Below, in pieces: positions 59,219-64,000 of a stretch of DNA of 64,000 nt (the first letter of the stretch is position 1; each line of letters starts with the position of its first letter). A program made the position numbers and the translations under genes. The notes beneath the pieces are model-generated. The model was not told the DNA's origin. It was given only the letters and a program-made list of their open reading frames with translations, and made no database searches. The stretch comes from an uncultured Spirochaetota bacterium. GTDB lineage: Bacteria; Spirochaetota; UBA4802; UBA5550. The DNA is taken from the NCBI GenBank assembly GCA_937872225.1, contig CALMRZ010000078.1, positions 62,001 to 126,000 of the forward strand, given 5' to 3'.

Positions 59219-60286
59219 ATGCGATTAAGAAAGCTGATCAGGGTCCTGCAGTCAAAGGGCCCGCTCCCCTACCTCGTAACCGACCTGGTGAACGTACGGT
59301 ACCTCACCGGTTTTACCGGCTCCTATGCAAGCCTGGTCGTCGACCGCGGCCGTTCCTACTTTATCTCGGATTCCCGCTACGAGGAATACGCCCGCTCCAT
59401 CATGCCGAAGGGCGTGGAGTTCGTCCTCCAGAAAGTCGATTTTCTGGATACGCTGAAATCGGTGCTGAAGACCATGGGCGCCCGTGAGCTGTACCTGGAA
59501 GAGCACTCAACCCCTTTTTCCGTGTACCGGAACATGAAGCGGAACCTGAAGGGGGTGAAGCTCCAGCCGGGCGGCGACGAGGTGAACGCCGTCCGCATGA
59601 TAAAGGACGAAGATGAGATCGCCGTCCTCAGGCAGGCGGCCAATATAACCGACGGCTGCGTGGAGCACCTGAAAAAGATCATCCGGCCCGGCGACGGGGA
59701 ATGGGACATCGCGACGGAGATCGAGCATTTCTACCGCCGGCACGGGTGCCGGAAGAGCTCCTTTGACTGCATTATCGCCTCCGGCCCGGGCTCGTCGATG
59801 CCCCATTACGCCACCTCCATGGAGAAGAAGGTGCGCGCGGGCGAGGTCATTCTCATCGACATGGGGTGCGAGTACCATGGCTATAATTCAGACTTGACAA
59901 GAACCATGTTCGTTTCTAGCATTGACCCCGCTCTTGAGCGGATATACCGCATCGTCCGTGAGGCCCAGGAAGCGGCCGTGAGGGCGGTGCGGCCCGGAAT
60001 CACCACCGGGAAGCTCGACGCGGTGGCGCGGGACATCATAACGGAGGCCGGCTACGGCGACCGCTTCGGCCACTCCCTCGGTCACGGGATCGGCATGGAA
60101 GTGCATGAACTGCCGGCCATAAAACCGGGCGACCTGAAGCTTAAAAAGAACATGGCCATCACGATCGAGCCCGGCATCTACGTACCGGGCGCCGGCGGCG
60201 TCCGGATCGAGGACATGGTCCTGGTCACCGCGAAGGGGCACGAGGTTCTGACCAAATCATCGAAAGACATCATTGTAATAGGATAG
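59219..60286 (+). CDS. Xaa-Pro aminopeptidase (M24 family)
   Basis: 355 residues. The N-terminal creatinase-like domain (~1-125) precedes the pita-bread catalytic domain. Metal ligands are Asp214 (LIDMG), Asp225 (NSDLTRT), His289 (SLGHGIGMEVHE), Glu317 (TIEPGIY) and Glu331 (RIEDMVLV); His196 (MPHYAT) is the substrate histidine. Two divalent metal ions activate water to remove an N-terminal residue before proline. GAGGAT precedes the ATG. efp follows 6 bp later, a common pairing since both concern proline sequences. Confidence 0.92.
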   Translation: MRLRKLIRVLQSKGPLPYLVTDLVNVRYLTGFTGSYASLVVDRGRSYFISDSRYEEYARSIMPKGVEFVLQKVDFLDTLKSVLKTMGARELYLEEHSTPFSVYRNMKRNLKGVKLQPGGDEVNAVRMIKDEDEIAVLRQAANITDGCVEHLKKIIRPGDGEWDIATEIEHFYRRHGCRKSSFDCIIASGPGSSMPHYATSMEKKVRAGEVILIDMGCEYHGYNSDLTRTMFVSSIDPALERIYRIVREAQEAAVRAVRPGITTGKLDAVARDIITEAGYGDRFGHSLGHGIGMEVHELPAIKPGDLKLKKNMAITIEPGIYVPGAGGVRIEDMVLVTAKGHEVLTKSSKDIIVIG

Positions 60287-60292
60287 CAGGAT

Positions 60293-60856
60293 ATGATATC
60301 AGTAAACGATCTCAGACGCGGGCACGTCATAATCATCGACAAGGAGCTCTTTTCGATCATCGAGCAGCAGCACCACAAGCCGGGCAAGGGAGGCGCCATC
60401 GTCCGGGCCAAGATGCGCAACGTCAGGAAGGGGAACGTCGTTGACCGGACCTGGAACGCCGGCGTCATGGTCGAGGACGTGCGCCTCGAGAAGCGGCCCA
60501 TGCAGTATCTCTATCGCGAGGGCGATTCGGTGGTCTTCATGGACACCGAGACCTACGACCAGGAGCATGTGCCGGCTGACGCCATCGGCGACGCGCTGCA
60601 GTTTATAAAGGAAGAGGACGTGGTCCAGATCGCCTTTTACGAGGGCGAGCCGATAACCATCGAGCCCCCGGCGTCCGTGGTGCTCAAGGTCACCTACGCC
60701 GAGCCGGGGCTGCGCGGCGACACCGCGACCAACGTGCGGAAGCCGGTCAAAGTGGAGACCGGGGCGGAGGTCAAGGTGCCCCTCTTCGTCAACGAGGGCG
60801 ATTACATCAAGATCAACACAGAGACCGGCGAATATATTGAGCGGGTGAAGATGTAG
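60293..60856 (+). CDS. efp: Elongation factor P
   Basis: 187 residues, normal length. The KOW-like N-terminal domain has HHKPGKGGAIVRAKMRNVRKGNVVDRTWNAG, with Lys32 at the tip of the loop that is modified in many bacteria. Two OB domains follow (YEGEPITIEPPASVVLKV ... INTETGEYIERV). EF-P frees ribosomes stalled at consecutive prolines. The modifying enzyme is not in this window. It is translated right after the aminopeptidase gene. Confidence 0.97.
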   Translation: MISVNDLRRGHVIIIDKELFSIIEQQHHKPGKGGAIVRAKMRNVRKGNVVDRTWNAGVMVEDVRLEKRPMQYLYREGDSVVFMDTETYDQEHVPADAIGDALQFIKEEDVVQIAFYEGEPITIEPPASVVLKVTYAEPGLRGDTATNVRKPVKVETGAEVKVPLFVNEGDYIKINTETGEYIERVKM

Positions 60857-60858
60857 GG

Positions 60859-61086
60859 ATGGATTTTTTCGATCAGATAGCCTCATGGATAAAGGAAAAC
60901 CCCGGAAAGACCGTCGGCGCAGCCATCGGGTTCATTCTGGGGATTCTCCTTTTCACCATCGGCTGGTGGAAGACCCTCATCATCCTCATCCTGGTCCTCG
61001 TCGGCTTCATCATCGGCAAGTCCCGCGACGAGAATATTTCAGTCATAGACCTCATATCCTCCTTTTTCAGGCGAAATCGTGATTGA
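60859..61086 (+). CDS. DUF2273 small membrane protein
   Basis: 75 residues with two membrane helices (TVGAAIGFILGILLFTIGWW and TLIILILVLVGFIIGKS), a pattern of the DUF2273 family often found with Asp23/alkaline-shock proteins in cell-envelope stress. The ATG at 60859 lies 2 bp after the efp stop, and its own stop overlaps the start of the next gene, so it is translationally coupled. Confidence 0.8.
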   Translation: MDFFDQIASWIKENPGKTVGAAIGFILGILLFTIGWWKTLIILILVLVGFIIGKSRDENISVIDLISSFFRRNRD

Positions 61087-62333
61087 CGGGCCGGCCGCGG
61101 TATCCCCATGATAAACCCGTGGATTCCGCAAAGGTAAATTACCGACTCATCAGGGACGCCTATCGCTCCCTCGACAGGAAGAAATTCCAGGAAGCCATAC
61201 TGGTGCTGGAGAAAGTGCTCTCCTCCGGCGCCGGCGACATCTATGTGCTTCTTCTACTCTCGGTGGCCTACCTTCATACCGACCAGTTCGGCAAGCTCGC
61301 GCGGTTCATCACGAAGATGCGGGAGATGAACCGGTCCTACATGCCGCTCATTCAGCTCGAGGCGTTTCTAAAGCTCAAGTCAGCCGCTTCAAAGGAGGAG
61401 GCCCTGAAGGTATACATCGACCTCATGGCGAAATATCCGGCCGACCCCCACATCCACCGGGGGCGGGGCCTCGTCAGCGGGGCCGCTGATTTCCGCGACT
61501 TCCAGAAGAACGCCCGGCTCCAGGATTTCGTTTCCATACCTGCCCCTCCGCGGAGCCTGAAGAAAACGGCCATAAAGTCGGTCTATACCGGCATGCTGGA
61601 CAGGAGGGGTGTCCGCATCATCCGCGACCGTCACTTCCCGTGGCGGCGCATCGGGCTGGTCATGCTCGCCACGGCGCTGGCGGTGTCGCTGGTCATGTTC
61701 GGGGTATGGCTCTTCACGGGCCCCGGCTTCCTGGCCGGCGCCGTGAGGCGGGCGGGGCTGTCGCGCGCCGATTACAGCGGGATTGACCGGGTCACCCTGG
61801 GCGGGACGGAATACGACCTGGTGAAAAACATGGCCCCGGAACGCGTTCCCGTCTATTACCAGTCGGTGCGGGACATGACGGCCGATTTCAACCGCGCCCG
61901 CACGCTCATCAAGGCGGGACAGCACAATGACGCCATCCTGCTGCTTAACGACCTTTACAACAGCAATGTCAATTTCGTCGTGAAGGAAAAGGTCGCGTTC
62001 CTCATCAAGTTCGTCACCGACCTCGAGGACCGGGATTATAGCGAGGTGCCCTACGCGAACGTTGAAAAAAACAGGTACCGGTACCGCGGCTTCGCCGTGC
62101 GCTGGAAAGGCCGCATAGGGAAGATCAAACAGCGCGGCGGGAGCCAGGTATTCACCATGAGTATCGACGCCCCGGGGGATAAATCCGGCGGCGCGGCGGA
62201 TGTCTATTCGCCGGGGGTGATGCCCGGCCTGTCGGACGGCACGCGGGTTCAGCTTGATGGCGTGATAATGGATTTTATCGGAAAAGAGAAGCGCGCCTAC
62301 GTCATGTCGAGGAACATCAGAATCCTTAAATAA
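61083..62333 (+). CDS. TPR-like protein with one membrane segment
   Basis: 416 residues. The N-terminal ~120 residues are TPR-like helices (YRSLDRKKFQEAILVLEKVLSSGAGDIYVLLLLSVAYLHTDQFGKLARFI). One membrane helix lies near 188-210 (IGLVMLATALAVSLVMFGVWLFTG). The outer part has another helical repeat (FNRARTLIKAGQHNDAILLLNDLYN) and a final beta-rich, OB-like segment. The likely start is TTG 61083, overlapping the stop of the DUF2273 gene. Function unknown; a scaffold linking cytoplasm and periplasm fits. Confidence 0.7.
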   Translation: MTGRPRYPHDKPVDSAKVNYRLIRDAYRSLDRKKFQEAILVLEKVLSSGAGDIYVLLLLSVAYLHTDQFGKLARFITKMREMNRSYMPLIQLEAFLKLKSAASKEEALKVYIDLMAKYPADPHIHRGRGLVSGAADFRDFQKNARLQDFVSIPAPPRSLKKTAIKSVYTGMLDRRGVRIIRDRHFPWRRIGLVMLATALAVSLVMFGVWLFTGPGFLAGAVRRAGLSRADYSGIDRVTLGGTEYDLVKNMAPERVPVYYQSVRDMTADFNRARTLIKAGQHNDAILLLNDLYNSNVNFVVKEKVAFLIKFVTDLEDRDYSEVPYANVEKNRYRYRGFAVRWKGRIGKIKQRGGSQVFTMSIDAPGDKSGGAADVYSPGVMPGLSDGTRVQLDGVIMDFIGKEKRAYVMSRNIRILK

Positions 62334-62367
62334 CAATCCCTCCCGGGATATTCCCGGAAATTCCGAT

Positions 62368-64000
62368 CTACTTTCTCTTTATGATGACCATGGTGACGTC
62401 ATCTATCAGCTCGTACCCGGCGAGTTCTTCCAGGATGGCGTCCCGAATCTCGCCGGGTGTCTTCGTGCTGACGCGGCAGAGGATGTCTGCCAGCCGGTCC
62501 TGGCCGAACATGTCAGTGCGCGGATTCCGGTGGTTGCGCCGGGTACCCTTCCTCCATGACTCGGTGATGCCGTCCGCGTGAAGGAGCATGATGTCGTTTT
62601 TCTTCAGGGCAAATTCCCTGTCGCCGGGCACATGTTCTATGACGTCCTTGAGGCCAAGGATTATCCCGCAGGTTTTAACGGTTTCAACCGCGTCCCGGGC
62701 GGAACGGTATACCAGGATGTCCTGGTGGAGCCCCGAGGCATAGAGGCTTCCGCTTCCCAGGCATGCGATCACCGTGATGGTCATGTACTTGTCTTCTTTG
62801 AGTTTCTGGATGTTGTCGGCGATCACCGTGTTGACCCGTTCCAGCAGGTCGGAGGGCCTGATGCGGGGATCGCCCGCCAGCACGGTATGGATGGCGGTCT
62901 GCACCATCATCATGATGATGCCGGCCGGGACGCCGTGCCCCGAGATGTCGCCGATAACGACCCAGTCCATACCGGCGGTGTTGATGATGTCATAGTAGTC
63001 GACGCCGACCATTTCGGCAGGGGCCATGTGGCCGGCGATCTCGTACCCTTCAATCCGGGGCCGTTCCGGTATCAGAATGGTCCGCATCTTTCGCGCCAGT
63101 TCCATCTCGCCCCAGACGGTGTCCCGCGCCTTCTCGAGTTCGATGGTGCGCTCTTCGACCATTTTCTGCAGGTTCTCGGAGTAATCCGACAGCGCTTCCC
63201 GGGACATTTCGAGGGTGCCTGCCATTTCGTTGAAGTTGTGCGTCATGAATCCGAGCTCGTCGTTCATCGTTATGGGGATTACCACGTCATAGTTTCCTTC
63301 CCGGACCTGCGTGATGCCGTTGAGAAGGCGCCGGAGGGGCCGGATGTATGCGCCGAGAAAAAAGATCCTGAAGCCGATGAAGGTCGCCATGAGGATTATG
63401 ATGAACATGATGATGAACTTGCGCGCCGTCCGGTGATGATACTCCCGGTAGTCGACATGGCTGAAACCGGCTTCGTGCGCCGCCTGGCGGTCGGGATCGA
63501 ACCTGGCGAAAGCGATGTAGTGGGTCATCCCGTCCACACCGGTCCGGTAGCGCCTCTGTTCCGCCGGGAGCATCGGCGCAACGAACTTGAGGGCTTCCCG
63601 CTTCAGGGCGGCACCGTCGATGTTCGCAGAAGCGGCGAGGGAGCGGATGGCCACGGCGAAATGCTCCATCGCGGGGTCGCTGCCGGCCAGGCATGATTCC
63701 ATGCTGGCCGCGAATTGCCGCTCGGGAAGTCGGGAGAGACAGGCCGACATGGCGGCGGTTTTTTTCCGGATCGCTTTCATGAAGGCGATGGTTTCGGCTG
63801 CGGGATCTTCGGTGTCGTCCCGCATGAGTTCCGCATGGGCCAGGATCGTGTCCCGGTATCCGTTGAAGTGGACGGCGCCGCCTTCCAGTATGTTCCCGAT
63901 TTCGGCGCGGAATTTTGCTACGGGCATTTTTCCCATGTTCCGGATCCGCTCGATGCGCGAGGTATTGCAGAGCTCGCCATGGAGGGCCGCGAAGTCCATG
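62368..64000 (-). CDS. Membrane sensor with HAMP and PP2C-type (SpoIIE/RsbU) phosphatase domain, N-terminus cut by window end
   Basis: At least 543 residues. A helical sensor domain (~1-190) is followed by a membrane segment (FIIMFIIILMATFIGFRIFFLG), a HAMP domain (RPLRRLLNGITQVREGNYDVVIPITMNDELGFMTHNFNEM), a coiled coil and a SpoIIE-type PP2C domain (VGVDYYDIINTAGMDWVVIGDISGHGVPAGIIMMMVQTAIHTVL, ending ELIDDVTMVIIKRK). Such proteins dephosphorylate anti-sigma-factor antagonists in partner-switching pathways. An ATG exists at 63999, but a sensor of this kind should have another membrane helix upstream, so the gene probably continues beyond the window. The 7TMR-DISM protein at 54230, with an RsbW-like domain, could be a pathway partner. 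Confidence 0.85.
   Translation of the reverse strand, partial: MDFAALHGELCNTSRIERIRNMGKMPVAKFRAEIGNILEGGAVHFNGYRDTILAHAELMRDDTEDPAAETIAFMKAIRKKTAAMSACLSRLPERQFAASMESCLAGSDPAMEHFAVAIRSLAASANIDGAALKREALKFVAPMLPAEQRRYRTGVDGMTHYIAFARFDPDRQAAHEAGFSHVDYREYHHRTARKFIIMFIIILMATFIGFRIFFLGAYIRPLRRLLNGITQVREGNYDVVIPITMNDELGFMTHNFNEMAGTLEMSREALSDYSENLQKMVEERTIELEKARDTVWGEMELARKMRTILIPERPRIEGYEIAGHMAPAEMVGVDYYDIINTAGMDWVVIGDISGHGVPAGIIMMMVQTAIHTVLAGDPRIRPSDLLERVNTVIADNIQKLKEDKYMTITVIACLGSGSLYASGLHQDILVYRSARDAVETVKTCGIILGLKDVIEHVPGDREFALKKNDIMLLHADGITESWRKGTRRNHRNPRTDMFGQDRLADILCRVSTKTPGEIRDAILEELAGYELIDDVTMVIIKRK

Noticed and set aside
1-64000. CRISPR arrays, tRNA or rRNA genes, insertion sequences
   Set aside because: No regularly spaced repeats, no cloverleaf or rRNA signatures and no transposase-like frames were seen on reading both strands; a dedicated tRNA or repeat search could still find something missed by eye.

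Overview
This window comes from a GC-rich bacterial chromosome, most likely a spirochaete (phylum Spirochaetota, possibly on the Leptospira side). The main evidence is the flagellar block at 42-51 kb. Its order flgB, flgC, fliE, fliF, fliG, fliH, fliI, fliJ, flbB is the classical spirochaete order, and FlbB is a spirochaete-type periplasmic flagellar collar protein. High GC, lipoproteins, outer-membrane beta-barrels and a rich acyl-CoA metabolism argue against Borrelia or host-restricted treponemes. I saw no rRNA, tRNA, transposase, phage gene or CRISPR array.

Layout. 0-1.2 kb: end of mobB, then coaE and a small Cys-rich protein. 1.2-9.8 kb: two GMC-type FAD oxidoreductases, each with an inserted CxxCxxCxxxC motif and each associated with the same small unnamed domain, plus MarR and membrane-AraC regulators and membrane proteins. 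9.8-15 kb: sensor and surface proteins, a flavin-reductase-like protein, a wrecked histidine kinase and a CsgG-like lipoprotein. 15-38 kb: a large acyl-CoA catabolic island, nearly all on the + strand. It carries five thiolase-superfamily proteins and five DUF35 (zinc ribbon plus OB fold) partners, one fused to two SCP2 sterol-carrier domains and one fused to a beta-keto acid cleavage enzyme. It also has an enoyl-CoA hydratase, an acyl-CoA synthetase, a two-subunit CoA-transferase, three acyl-CoA dehydrogenases and a MaoC hydratase, with TetR and XRE-cupin regulators. 38-42 kb: a C45-type lipoprotein hydrolase and two paralogous beta-barrels. 42-52 kb: flagellar genes, a lytic transglycosylase and a diguanylate cyclase. 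52-64 kb: engB-rimI-crotonase operon, a candidate structured RNA, a 7TMR-DISM sensor, a ferredoxin-like protein, an aminopeptidase, efp and a PP2C-type sensor cut by the window end.

How the island could work (inference). A carboxylic acid is activated by the synthetase and oxidised by the dehydrogenases. It is then hydrated by the MaoC or crotonase enzymes and cleaved by thiolase-like/DUF35 pairs, with BKACE and the CoA-transferase handling keto-acid and CoA-transfer steps. Several thiolase homologues lack the usual nucleophilic Cys or active-site His. The pairing recalls the Ltp2-ChsH2 retro-aldolase of steroid side-chain degradation and the BbsAB thiolase. A bulky branched, cyclic or steroid-like substrate is plausible but not shown. 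Similar GGTTGR-N4-YCAAYY operator-like sites sit at the island's left edge and behind the tetR gene.

The most unusual items are the doubled thiolase/DUF35 cassette with its two fusions, the recurring GMC-associated domain, and an intergenic RNA-like element at about 54.1 kb. That element has a 20-bp closing stem and two hairpins whose loops match the CsrA-binding consensus.
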